From: Candidatus Raymondbacteria bacterium RIFOXYA2_FULL_49_16
GTDB lineage: Bacteria > Fibrobacterota > OXYB2-FULL-49-7 > XYB2-FULL-49-35
DNA: 64,000 nucleotides
NCBI GenBank assembly: GCA_001789205.1
Contig: MFYT01000009.1
Location: 55,571 to 119,570, forward strand
Direction: 5' to 3'
Shown here piece by piece: positions 29,233 through 37,616 of the stretch. How positions within the stretch are numbered: position 1 is the first letter of the stretch; the number at the start of each line of letters is the position of its first letter. Made by a program: the position numbers and the translations under genes. Below the pieces are notes generated by a model. That model saw only the letters and a list, made by a program, of their open reading frames with translations. It was not told where the DNA came from and searched no databases.

Positions 29233-30342
29233 ATGCACAATGCCCTTCCCCAGGCAAGCGAAACCCTGCACCAGATTTCGCTCAATACGCTCGCGGGGCT
29301 CCTTGTTCTTCTTGCCGCCATTACACTCTACGCGCTGCTGAAACATCGGACCAACAACAGGCTCCAGGAAATTATGGACCGCCTTATCCCGCGTTTTGAA
29401 GGGCTTATTGCCGCAGGCCGGGCAGGCGCCTTTGATCTTGCGCTCATTGCCGATGTACTGCAGCCAACGCATTATGATTTTTTCGAGCGCTTCTTGCGAA
29501 ACAAGATCAGCCATCTCGAACCCGCTGATCTTTCGGTGGAACGAAGGCTGGCCAATATTTCAGGCTTTGTGTCATGGGTGAGGAAACGGGCGCAAGAAAA
29601 GAAAAAATGGCAGCAGGCCATTGCCCTGCGCACTCTCACCTATTTCCGCGACCCGGCCGACATTCCTCTTTTCAGGTCCATACTCGACACCTGGACCTTT
29701 TTTCCCTGCGCCTATGCAGCTGTCATAGGCCTTGGCCTGTGCAACGACACCCAGTCAATAGAACCAATCATCTGCCGGATCTCACGCACAAACAGTCCCA
29801 ACCGCGATGTTCTGCTCACCGTGCTCAACCCGCTGGTAAAAGACGGGGCCGAGGAAATGCACCGGTTGCTCAAGTCAGGCAAACTGCACGAGGCAGCGGT
29901 GTGCGTGCTCATAGACCTGCTGCGCGAACACGGTTACCGGCCCGCTCACAACACGCTCGAAAGCCTGTTGGAAAAATCAGAAAGCGAAGAAATCCGCATC
30001 CACTGCATTGAAGCGCTCAGTGTTCTCGGCGATGCCGAGAGCGTGGATATCCTGATTCCCTTTTTAGTCGAGGACAATTTCAAGCTCCGGCTCAAAGCCA
30101 TTAGCGCGGTTGCACGGTTGTTCGGCGGCCGCGCCCTTCCCTTTGTTGAAAAATACATCCGCGACATGAACTGGTGGGTAAAGCGGACTGCGGCAGAGGC
30201 CCTCTACCGCATGGGCAGCCAGGGCCAGGAACGGCTCGCCGCGATAGCCGCCGCGCCGGGCGACCAGGCCTCCATGATGGCCAAACTGATTCTTGCGGAG
30301 GCCGCGTGCGGCAGGCTGCGGGGGGAAATCAAGGGTGTATAA
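29233..30342 (+). CDS. HEAT-repeat membrane protein of a glycan-export cassette
   Basis: A protein of about 369 residues. One N-terminal membrane helix (LAGLLVLLAAITLYALL, residues 15-32) precedes a cytoplasmic alpha-helical body. At least four HEAT-type units are visible near the C-terminus (EIRIHCIEALSVLGDAESVD, KLRLKAISAVARLFGGRALP, WWVKRTAAEALYRMGSQGQE). HEAT proteins beside a GT2 and a YaiO-type barrel are a recurrent arrangement and probably act as scaffold. The ATG lacks a good ribosome site; a TTG two codons earlier is possible. Its stop is 1 nt before the glycosyltransferase ATG. Confidence 0.8.
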   Translation: MHNALPQASETLHQISLNTLAGLLVLLAAITLYALLKHRTNNRLQEIMDRLIPRFEGLIAAGRAGAFDLALIADVLQPTHYDFFERFLRNKISHLEPADLSVERRLANISGFVSWVRKRAQEKKKWQQAIALRTLTYFRDPADIPLFRSILDTWTFFPCAYAAVIGLGLCNDTQSIEPIICRISRTNSPNRDVLLTVLNPLVKDGAEEMHRLLKSGKLHEAAVCVLIDLLREHGYRPAHNTLESLLEKSESEEIRIHCIEALSVLGDAESVDILIPFLVEDNFKLRLKAISAVARLFGGRALPFVEKYIRDMNWWVKRTAAEALYRMGSQGQERLAAIAAAPGDQASMMAKLILAEAACGRLRGEIKGV

Positions 30343-30343
30343 C

Positions 30344-31771
30344 ATGTTCCTGGAGTTCCTCTACTGGTTCAACTGGTTTATCCTTGGATATTTCATTCTT
30401 CTCAATGGCTTTTATTTTCTGCTGCTCATCATCTCCTCGTTCGCCGTGGCCCGGTACAACAAGGAATTCGTGGTGACCAAAGGCGTGAGACTGCCCATCA
30501 CTTTTGTCAAGCCCTTTTCCATCCTGGTCCCGGCTTACAACGAGGCCTCGGTGATCGTGGAGGCGCTGCGCTCGTTTCTCTCTCTTGATTTTGAGGAATA
30601 TGAGGTGATTGTGTGCAACGACGGGTCCAAGGACAACACACTCCAGGTGCTCATGGACGAATTCGCCCTGGTCCCTGTCGAAGGCGCCATAAAATACCGT
30701 TTCCCCTGCAAGCCCATTAAAACGGTCTATTTTTCAAAGACCCATTCGCGGCTCGTGGTGCTGGACAAAGAGAACGGCGGCAAGGCCGATGCCCAAAACG
30801 CGGGCGCCAATATCGCCCGGTATCCGTATATGGGCGCCGTGGACTCTGATTCGCTCCTCTCGTTTGACAGCATGCGTAAGCTCATGGCGCGCTTTTCCGC
30901 GTCGCCCGAGACCGTGGGCGTGGGCGGTATTGTTCGTATCAGCAACGGCAGCCGCATTGAAAACGGCCATGTGGTCGATGTGCGCCTGCCCACCTCACTG
31001 TTGGAAAACATCCAGGTGGTCGAATATTTGCGCGCCTTCCTGTATGGCCGCATGGGCTGGTCGCACCTCAATATATTAATGATTATTTCCGGCGCGTTCG
31101 GCGTGTTCCGCCAGGACGTGCTTGCGCGCGTGGGCGGGTGGAACAGCAAGGCATTGGGCGAAGATATTGACGTGGTGCTTAAGATCCACCGGCTCATCCA
31201 CGAAAACAAGCTGCCCATGCGCCTCTCGTTTGCGCCCGATCCCGTGTGCTGGACCCAGGCGCCGGCAGACCTCAAGGGCCTGGGCGTGCAGCGCGATCGG
31301 TGGCAGCGCGGCCTCATGCAGACGCTCTTCTTGAATATCAGGTTGTTTTTCAATCCTCGCTACAAGCAGATTGGTATGCTGGGCTACCCTTATTTTTTCC
31401 TTTTTGAAATGCTGGGCGGCGTCTTTGAGTTCATTTCATATCCCATCATATTCGCCTGCTTTTTCTTTGGTATAGTAAACCTCAGCTTTTTCGTGCTCTT
31501 TATGAGCGTGGCCCTGATCTGGGGGCTTTGCATATCGTATATGTCCGTGGCGCTTGAAGAGGTCTCGTACCGCAGATACAGCAAAAAAGGCGATATTTTC
31601 AAACTCTTTGCCGCGGGCTTTTTTGAAAATTTCGGCTACCGCCAAATCCATTCATGGTGGCGCGTACGCGGGTTTTTCAAATACATATTCGGCATCAACT
31701 CAGGATGGGGCACCATTCAGCGCGCGCAGTTTAAGAAACGGACCGTCATCCAGGAGAACCCAATATCATAA
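30344..31771 (+). CDS. Processive family 2 glycosyltransferase (PgaC/YaiP-like)
   Basis: An inner-membrane protein of 475 residues. One or two N-terminal helices (FILLNGFYFLLLIISSFAVA) precede a GT-A domain with FSILVPAYNEASVIVEALRS, VIVCNDGSKDNT, GAVDSDSLLS (DxD), ALGEDIDVVLKIHR and the processive-enzyme motif QRDRWQRGLMQ. Three or four helices follow (FFLFEMLGGVFEFISYPIIF, FFVLFMSVALIWGLCISYMS). It should polymerize and push a polysaccharide through the membrane. The sugar is unknown. The start was moved downstream to the ATG directly after the HEAT gene; the longer frame lies inside that gene. Confidence 0.9.
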   Translation: MFLEFLYWFNWFILGYFILLNGFYFLLLIISSFAVARYNKEFVVTKGVRLPITFVKPFSILVPAYNEASVIVEALRSFLSLDFEEYEVIVCNDGSKDNTLQVLMDEFALVPVEGAIKYRFPCKPIKTVYFSKTHSRLVVLDKENGGKADAQNAGANIARYPYMGAVDSDSLLSFDSMRKLMARFSASPETVGVGGIVRISNGSRIENGHVVDVRLPTSLLENIQVVEYLRAFLYGRMGWSHLNILMIISGAFGVFRQDVLARVGGWNSKALGEDIDVVLKIHRLIHENKLPMRLSFAPDPVCWTQAPADLKGLGVQRDRWQRGLMQTLFLNIRLFFNPRYKQIGMLGYPYFFLFEMLGGVFEFISYPIIFACFFFGIVNLSFFVLFMSVALIWGLCISYMSVALEEVSYRRYSKKGDIFKLFAAGFFENFGYRQIHSWWRVRGFFKYIFGINSGWGTIQRAQFKKRTVIQENPIS

Positions 31772-32970
31772 TGAAACCATACGCTTGTGTCCGGGTCCTC
31801 GTATTGTACGCTGCCATGCACTGGTCTGGGATGTTGCTTTTTGCTCAGCCTGTTGTTCCCACCTACGAAGATCGCATGACAGAGGCCCTTGAATTGCGGC
31901 GACAGGGCCATGCCGCCTTAGCGGAAAAACTGTACGACACTGTTTTGCGTGACAACCCCAAGGACGTTGACGCGCTGGTGGGCAGGGGCTTTTGCCGGCT
32001 TGGGGACCCGTCGCGGGCCCATGAGGCGCTCAATGACTTCAGGACAGCGGCCGCCCTTGCCCCGCGCTACGCGGACGCCTATATCGGCATGGCGCGCGCG
32101 TGCGAGCTCAAAGGCAAACGCTCCATGGCCACGGCGATCCTGAAAGACGGCATAAATGCCCTGGCAACGGACAGCGCGGCATCGCGGTATTTTGCGCATC
32201 TCTGCTGGGAAAACAGCTTTTTCCCCACTGCGCGCGCGGTTGACAAAGCTTTTAAGCCCGATCCTGGCCGCGCACTTATCGCACGGCCCTTTTCGGCCAT
32301 GGCCGACGAGTCATACGACCGGCTGTTCAACGATGATACGTGGTGGGTGTCGAGTCTTGTGGTCCAGTACAAACCCAGGCCCGACCTGCAGGCGTGGGCA
32401 GCGGCAATGCCTGTGGGCAGATACCAGCGCACGGATTTTCTGGCAGGCGCTGGTGCGGCCTTCAGGTACGACAAGTTCCTCTCCCTGACCTACGAAGGCC
32501 TGTTCTCGGACAAGGCTGGTTTTTGTCCGGTCCAGAAGCATCGGCCCCTGGTCTTGTACGCACTGTTACGTTCCACAGTGCTTGGTCTTGGCGCTGACCT
32601 TTCCGCATATGCGGACGGTTGGGCGCGTCTTGGCAGGGCCGAGATCACCCAGTATGCGGGCGATTCGTATGCCCATTACGCGTTCATAGCCGGCAAGGAC
32701 AATGTTGACCAGAATATTGTCGCGCATGTGGGCGACATGCAGTATGTGCGCGATGGAAAATTTGCCATTGGTTTTGGCGGTTCCTATGGTAACGAGACCG
32801 CTGACCTCGTGGGAAGCGAGTATACGCAGAGCCTTGTGCAGTCGATTTTCGCCTCATTTTCATTTGTTATAAATCCCCTGGTCGCACTACGGACAACGCT
32901 GGGCAGGGAATGGCGCGACCATGATTCCTTCAGGACCATGGTGAATGTGGGAACAACGGTGAATTTTTAG
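31771..32970 (+). CDS. TPR plus YaiO-type outer-membrane beta-barrel protein
   Basis: A protein of 399 residues. A signal peptide (VLYAAMHWSGMLLFAQP) is followed by TPR units (EALELRRQGHAALAEKLYDT, DAYIGMARACELKGKRSMAT; residues 28-130). A C-terminal domain of alternating strands ends with an aromatic residue (FRTMVNVGTTVNF), as in outer-membrane barrels of the YaiO family. In E. coli, yaiO lies beside the glycosyltransferase gene yaiP, which supports a shared glycan export role. Its ATG overlaps the GT2 stop codon by one base. Confidence 0.8.
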   Translation: MKPYACVRVLVLYAAMHWSGMLLFAQPVVPTYEDRMTEALELRRQGHAALAEKLYDTVLRDNPKDVDALVGRGFCRLGDPSRAHEALNDFRTAAALAPRYADAYIGMARACELKGKRSMATAILKDGINALATDSAASRYFAHLCWENSFFPTARAVDKAFKPDPGRALIARPFSAMADESYDRLFNDDTWWVSSLVVQYKPRPDLQAWAAAMPVGRYQRTDFLAGAGAAFRYDKFLSLTYEGLFSDKAGFCPVQKHRPLVLYALLRSTVLGLGADLSAYADGWARLGRAEITQYAGDSYAHYAFIAGKDNVDQNIVAHVGDMQYVRDGKFAIGFGGSYGNETADLVGSEYTQSLVQSIFASFSFVINPLVALRTTLGREWRDHDSFRTMVNVGTTVNF

Positions 32971-33029
32971 GCCCTGTCCTGTTTGGACATGTCAATAATG
33001 AAGGGGAAAAAAGTATATTTTCACCGTCA

Positions 33030-34697
33030 ATGAAAAAAATTCTCCGGTTCCTTATCGCCCTCGCTGTTCCATGTCTTTGCGCAAACGTGACTGATGGACC
33101 TTTGTTTCTTGACGGTTTTGAAAACGCCAATCCCTTTGCCGGTTGGGAAATTATCTCCCCCGATCCTGTGGAAACATGGGCCCTGGTTGAGACCAGAACA
33201 GCGTCTTCCGGCGCAAAGTGCCTCCGGCTGGTTCCAGGAAACCTGCATATTCTGATCAAACGGACCCTTATGCCTGTCCATGCTGCCTCTGTGGCCAAAG
33301 GGTTCTATTTCTCATTCGATTTCAAGATAGACAAGGCCAGTATAACAGCCGGACCCAGCGGTCCTCTCTGGGGCACGCTCCTTTCATGCGTTATGTCCGG
33401 GTCTTGGCCATTGTATGGCAATCCAACGGTGCTTATCGAAAAACAAGGGTCTGATCTTTTCTTAAAAATGCTCATGCGCCAGAAGCACGGCGACATGCCG
33501 CTTACCATCCCGCCCGATCCCGTGGTACGCGTTGCACCGGATAGATGGCATGCGCTCTCAGTGTTTGTGAGCATACGGGATTCCGTGCTGATTGATTCGC
33601 TTTTCTATGATGACCGTTGCATAGGCGCTGGTACGCGCAGGTTCATAGTCATGCCGGCCATGATCGAGAAAATCGAATTGGGGCAAGAACGCAAAGATGG
33701 CCTGCCGGTTTCCTCAATTTGTTTTGATAATGTCAGCATATCAGCCAAGCGGACGGTAAACACACAACCCGCAAACCTGATGACACTGCGGCCGGATCGC
33801 GGCAACAACCCGGTATTCTCGGTTGGGGACACGCTGTATCTTGACTTTATCGTTAACCCAATGACACGGAATGATTATATTGACCTGAATTTCCGGTTGA
33901 CGTCATTTGAGGGATCAAAATTAGACCGGTACGGGGTTTTGGATAAAAAAAGAAACCTTGTCTTTAGTTTGTATGATTCAGCGCGAGTCCCCTATAAAGA
34001 CCAGGAAGGGCTCAATTCATGGGGCGCCGTCTCCAAGGACGCCATTGCTTTGCGTTCATATCCCTTTACAACGCTTCTCATGGACGCATACTATTTCAAT
34101 CCGCGTAATGGAGAAGGGACCATTGCATTGCGTATTAACAAGGACTTTGAACCAGGGCGCTGGGAGATCAATGCCTGCATGGTGCATACAGGGCAAAGTA
34201 ATGACGCGCAGGTCCTGCCGTCACTATCTTTTTATATAAAACCGCGTTATCCAAAATTGCGGCTGTTGATCGGCTTGGCGGCCGGCCTGATCAGCCTTGT
34301 TATTGTGTCAATGGTCTATACGAGACGCTCCGTGGTAAAAGACACCGCGTTAAAAGGGGACCTTAGCGACATTGTGCTGAAAATAGACGACTTTCTTGCC
34401 AACAACTACGCAAACAACGACCTATCGCATGAAGATATCGCGAAACATGTATTTTTAAGCAAACCGCACACAAATATGCTCTATAAGCGGTCCCAGGGCA
34501 TATCACCCATGCAAAAATTACGTGATATCCGGATGCAAAAAGCCTGTGAATTGCTGCTTTCCACTGAAAAATCCATTTCCGACATTGGTTTTGCGGTTGG
34601 CTTTCAGGACCAGAACAATTTTCTGAGAAGTTTCAAAAAATCGATTGGTTTTTCACCAAGCGATTATCGAAAAACGAGGAAAAACCAGCCCAGGTAA
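33030..34697 (+). CDS. Membrane-anchored AraC-family regulator with extracytoplasmic ConA-like sensor
   Basis: A protein of 555 residues, paralogous to the regulator at 22116. The signal anchor is ILRFLIALAVPCLCANV. The ConA-like region is FLDGFENANPFAGWEIISPD to ICFDNVSIS (residues 25-235). A second sensor domain contains GDTLYLDFIVNP and YIDLNFRLTSFEGSKLDRYG. One membrane helix (LRLLIGLAAGLISLVIVSMV) ends near 431. The AraC DNA-binding domain spans 450-549 (SHEDIAKHVFLSKPHTNMLY, SISDIGFAVGFQDQNNFLRS). It lies directly upstream of the hydrolase at 34904, and that gap holds repeats that could be its operator. It is a one-component transmembrane regulator by domain order; the ligand is unknown. 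Confidence 0.85.
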   Translation: MKKILRFLIALAVPCLCANVTDGPLFLDGFENANPFAGWEIISPDPVETWALVETRTASSGAKCLRLVPGNLHILIKRTLMPVHAASVAKGFYFSFDFKIDKASITAGPSGPLWGTLLSCVMSGSWPLYGNPTVLIEKQGSDLFLKMLMRQKHGDMPLTIPPDPVVRVAPDRWHALSVFVSIRDSVLIDSLFYDDRCIGAGTRRFIVMPAMIEKIELGQERKDGLPVSSICFDNVSISAKRTVNTQPANLMTLRPDRGNNPVFSVGDTLYLDFIVNPMTRNDYIDLNFRLTSFEGSKLDRYGVLDKKRNLVFSLYDSARVPYKDQEGLNSWGAVSKDAIALRSYPFTTLLMDAYYFNPRNGEGTIALRINKDFEPGRWEINACMVHTGQSNDAQVLPSLSFYIKPRYPKLRLLIGLAAGLISLVIVSMVYTRRSVVKDTALKGDLSDIVLKIDDFLANNYANNDLSHEDIAKHVFLSKPHTNMLYKRSQGISPMQKLRDIRMQKACELLLSTEKSISDIGFAVGFQDQNNFLRSFKKSIGFSPSDYRKTRKNQPR

Positions 34698-34761
34698 CAT
34701 ATCTTCTTATTTTTCAATGCATTACTATCAAAACAAGCTTTACCCGTAGCGTCCTTTTCAT

Positions 34762-34836
34762 AGAAAATGCCGAAAATCTTAGAAAAAGCCGAACGATTCT
34801 TCATAAATGCTGAATCAATTGCAGTAAAATGCCTTT
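34762..34836 (+). promoter_or_regulatory. Three to four direct repeats, candidate AraC-type operator, with -10 element
   Basis: AAAATGCCGAA (34764), AAAAAGCCGAA (34783) and TAAATGCTGAA (34804) recur with core spacing of 19 and 21 bp. A weaker AAAATGCC follows at 34826, 22 bp on. TATATTAT at 34857-34864 lies 26 bp past the fourth GCC core and may be the -10. The array is upstream of the hydrolase gene at 34904. Confidence 0.55.
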
Positions 34837-34903
34837 GCAACGAACCAGTTGGGAAATATATTATTAAAAAATAATCGCCATAACCCGCAAAAAGGAGGAG
34901 TGT

Positions 34904-37462
34904 ATGAAATATGTACTCATGTGTTTCTTGGCTGTCAGCGCCATAACCGTTTTTTGCGCCACTTCCACGCGAAGCTTTACCAATAGTCCAAGCAGGGGTT
35001 CGGACCCGGCAACGCTGTCAAAATCCAGCAACACAATCACCGTGAACCTGTCCGCCATCCAGGACGCCCAGGTATACCGGGCCGTACTGAATCCATATGT
35101 CAATGTACACTGGCAGAACAACGGCTGCACGGCCAATGACGCCAGGGTTGTACTTACCAGCGGGGACACTGTCCGGCCAATGCCGCCCCGGTATCTTTCG
35201 TTTGACCTGACAGAAGCGGTGGCCGCCGCAATCGCGTCCGGGACCATTACCTTTACCCTTACCGGCATCCAGTGCATCCACTTGACAGACCTTATCTCGC
35301 TTGATGTTATGTGCGACAGAGCTGCTCCCGCGGCCATTGCCCAGGTAACAGGGACCGAGGCGCGGTTCAAGGACGGGGACGCCATGATCACGTTCCATGA
35401 AGTGAATCCCTTTTTTACCACGGACAGCGTTACCTGCACGGACGTGATCAATGCCAAGGCAGCCATGAGTGACCCAAAAGTGCGTTACCGGATCTACCGT
35501 TCAAACCAGCCATTGACAACTGAAGAGGCTATCCGGACAGCGACCTTTGTCGACGAAATAGGGCCGTTGTCAAATTGGAATCCCATGTTCTACGGCGACG
35601 GCAACTGCAACTGGTCATGGACCGCCTCAAAACTTCTCCAGATAGTCCCCCGGCTCCCCAAGGACGACCTGGTGCTGACCGATCCCGATGAAGGCATATA
35701 TGTCAATCGATTCACCGGGACCGGCATTGAAACAGCGTATTATTTTGTGAGTCATTCGGTTGACGGAGCAGAGGACTTCTCGCTGTTAGAGAATGACCGC
35801 AATGCGGCCGGTCCTGTCGAGGAGTCAACTGGTCCTGGCATGGTCGTCAAACGTGTAGAGGAAAGTCCGGCTGTCTGGCAGTTTATCACCAATCCAACGC
35901 TGCATTATTACGTACGCTGGGAATGCCCGCCAACGTGCAACAAACCGAGTCAGGCGTACGATTATCTTGTGGCAATACCTTCATCCGGAATGAAGGCCAG
36001 CAATGGCCTCAGCGTGGCATTGCATTGTTGGGGAGCAAGCCTGCAAGAACCAGTGCCAGGATGGACCCCGGGCCTGACCGGGAGCAAAGGCTATCTCCTT
36101 CTTTCCACGAACCAGTGGCCGTATGACTGGTGGACCGCCTATAATGAAAATTACGAGACATTGAAAAACTTGGGCAAAGGATCGGTAAAGCCCTTTACCG
36201 AGGTCCGCATACTGTCCTTTCTCTATGATTTCGTCAAAGATGGCTATAGTATTGACATGAACCGGGTGACCCTGGGCGGCCAGTCAATGGGCGGGACAGG
36301 CACTTCCCTGTGGGGTCTGCGGAGCGGTCATATTTTTTCCATGTTGTTTTCCTATGTCGGCGTTCACAAGCCCTCTGAATCGCCTTCATTCACCTCTTCG
36401 TTCAAAGGTATTTTCGGGGATCCTGCTGTCTATACCTGTTATTACTCCAACGAAGCGCTGGAACGGTTCGGGTATCCGGTCATCCGGCCCCAAGACAGCG
36501 TATATGTGTGGGATTACTGGGACAATACGCAATGGCTGCGCGCGAACCCGACAACGGAGACCCCGTGGATAGCGTTGTCCAACGGCCTGAACGATGGACA
36601 AATCGGCTGGCCGCAAGCGACAAAAAATGAGGCTGCGCTGCGAGAGACCAAACGGCCCTATAACTTTCATTGGGACATGCAGGGCCACGGATGCCAGGTC
36701 CGGTATCCCGGGTCAGGGATTGTTGAATTCAAAAAGTACCAGTCCGTGCCTGTATTCTCAAATTGCTCATTTAATACCGATATCCCGCCCTCGGTCTCCG
36801 ATACTACCGCGACCAACTCTAAAGGGGAGGTCAACAGGTATTTTGACTGGAAGGCGGACAGCATTGTCGATCAGACTGACCGCTGGGAAATAAGTCTCAA
36901 ACTCGCGTATGTTGATAACGTCTATCCGCCAACACTGCCCCCGGCGGACTCATGCGCAGTAGACATTACCCCCCGCAAGCTGCAGGCCCTTGAGCATGGT
37001 CCTGGATCCACCTATTCCTGGGAACTGGCGCAGGGCGTAACAACGCTTGCAAACGGCACTGCGACAGCGGATTCAAACGGGCTGGTCACCATTCCGCAAT
37101 TGTCAGTCACAAAAACATACCGTACCCTGAAACTTTCATGCATCCAGTGCACGGCCGGGGCCGGCAAGCCGCAAACACCGATGATGGAGTCTTATTCCCT
37201 TCGTAACGCGCCCAACCCGTTCAACCCGGGCACAGTGATAGAATTCGACGCGGGAAAGACAACGCAGAAGGTCACGGTTTCAGTATACGATCTTTCAGGC
37301 AAACTGATAAAAAAACTGGCGGACCAGAGACTGTCTGGAAAGCATTCCGTTTCCTGGAACGGCAAAGACATGCGCAACACTGATGCGGCAAGCGGTATCT
37401 ATATCACCAGGATGAGCGTGGGCAACCGGGTGGTTGTGAACAGAATGGTCCTTGTCAGGTAA
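34904..37462 (+). CDS. Secreted alpha/beta-hydrolase (esterase-like), long form, with T9SS sorting domain
   Basis: The largest of the four paralogous hydrolases (852 residues). GGAGG stands 6 nt before the ATG. The signal peptide is MCFLAVSAITVFCA. An additional N-terminal domain of about 120 residues (FTNSPSRGSDPATLSKSSNT) precedes the Fn3-like region (VTGTEARFKDGDAMITFHEV). The core has LGGQSMGGTGTSLWG (Ser near 461), the acid in LSNGLNDGQIGWPQ and the histidine in WDMQGHGCQVR, an intact triad. CAVDITPRKLQALEHG is shared with the paralogues. The sorting domain starts near 769 (NAPNPFNPGTVIEF) and ends RMVLVR. It is controlled by its own promoter region with AraC-type repeats and has a terminator after it. 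Confidence 0.82.
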   Translation: MKYVLMCFLAVSAITVFCATSTRSFTNSPSRGSDPATLSKSSNTITVNLSAIQDAQVYRAVLNPYVNVHWQNNGCTANDARVVLTSGDTVRPMPPRYLSFDLTEAVAAAIASGTITFTLTGIQCIHLTDLISLDVMCDRAAPAAIAQVTGTEARFKDGDAMITFHEVNPFFTTDSVTCTDVINAKAAMSDPKVRYRIYRSNQPLTTEEAIRTATFVDEIGPLSNWNPMFYGDGNCNWSWTASKLLQIVPRLPKDDLVLTDPDEGIYVNRFTGTGIETAYYFVSHSVDGAEDFSLLENDRNAAGPVEESTGPGMVVKRVEESPAVWQFITNPTLHYYVRWECPPTCNKPSQAYDYLVAIPSSGMKASNGLSVALHCWGASLQEPVPGWTPGLTGSKGYLLLSTNQWPYDWWTAYNENYETLKNLGKGSVKPFTEVRILSFLYDFVKDGYSIDMNRVTLGGQSMGGTGTSLWGLRSGHIFSMLFSYVGVHKPSESPSFTSSFKGIFGDPAVYTCYYSNEALERFGYPVIRPQDSVYVWDYWDNTQWLRANPTTETPWIALSNGLNDGQIGWPQATKNEAALRETKRPYNFHWDMQGHGCQVRYPGSGIVEFKKYQSVPVFSNCSFNTDIPPSVSDTTATNSKGEVNRYFDWKADSIVDQTDRWEISLKLAYVDNVYPPTLPPADSCAVDITPRKLQALEHGPGSTYSWELAQGVTTLANGTATADSNGLVTIPQLSVTKTYRTLKLSCIQCTAGAGKPQTPMMESYSLRNAPNPFNPGTVIEFDAGKTTQKVTVSVYDLSGKLIKKLADQRLSGKHSVSWNGKDMRNTDAASGIYITRMSVGNRVVVNRMVLVR

Positions 37463-37483
37463 CGCGACATCCACCCGAATCAG

Positions 37484-37518
37484 GCCCGGTGCGTCCCTAA
37501 AAACGCGCCGGGCTTTTT
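37484..37518 (+). terminator. Rho-independent terminator after the 34904 hydrolase gene
   Basis: GCCCGGTGCGT and ACGCGCCGGGC form an 11-bp stem with one T-G wobble and an 8-nt loop, followed by TTTTT. It is 21 nt past the stop codon. Confidence 0.88.
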
Positions 37519-37616
37519 AAAAATCCACCATACACGCAAAAAATCCAAAAAATACCAAGGTGTTCGCTTTCAAAAGTAATCATTGATGCCGGAAAGAATA
37601 TATATTTTAAAACAGT

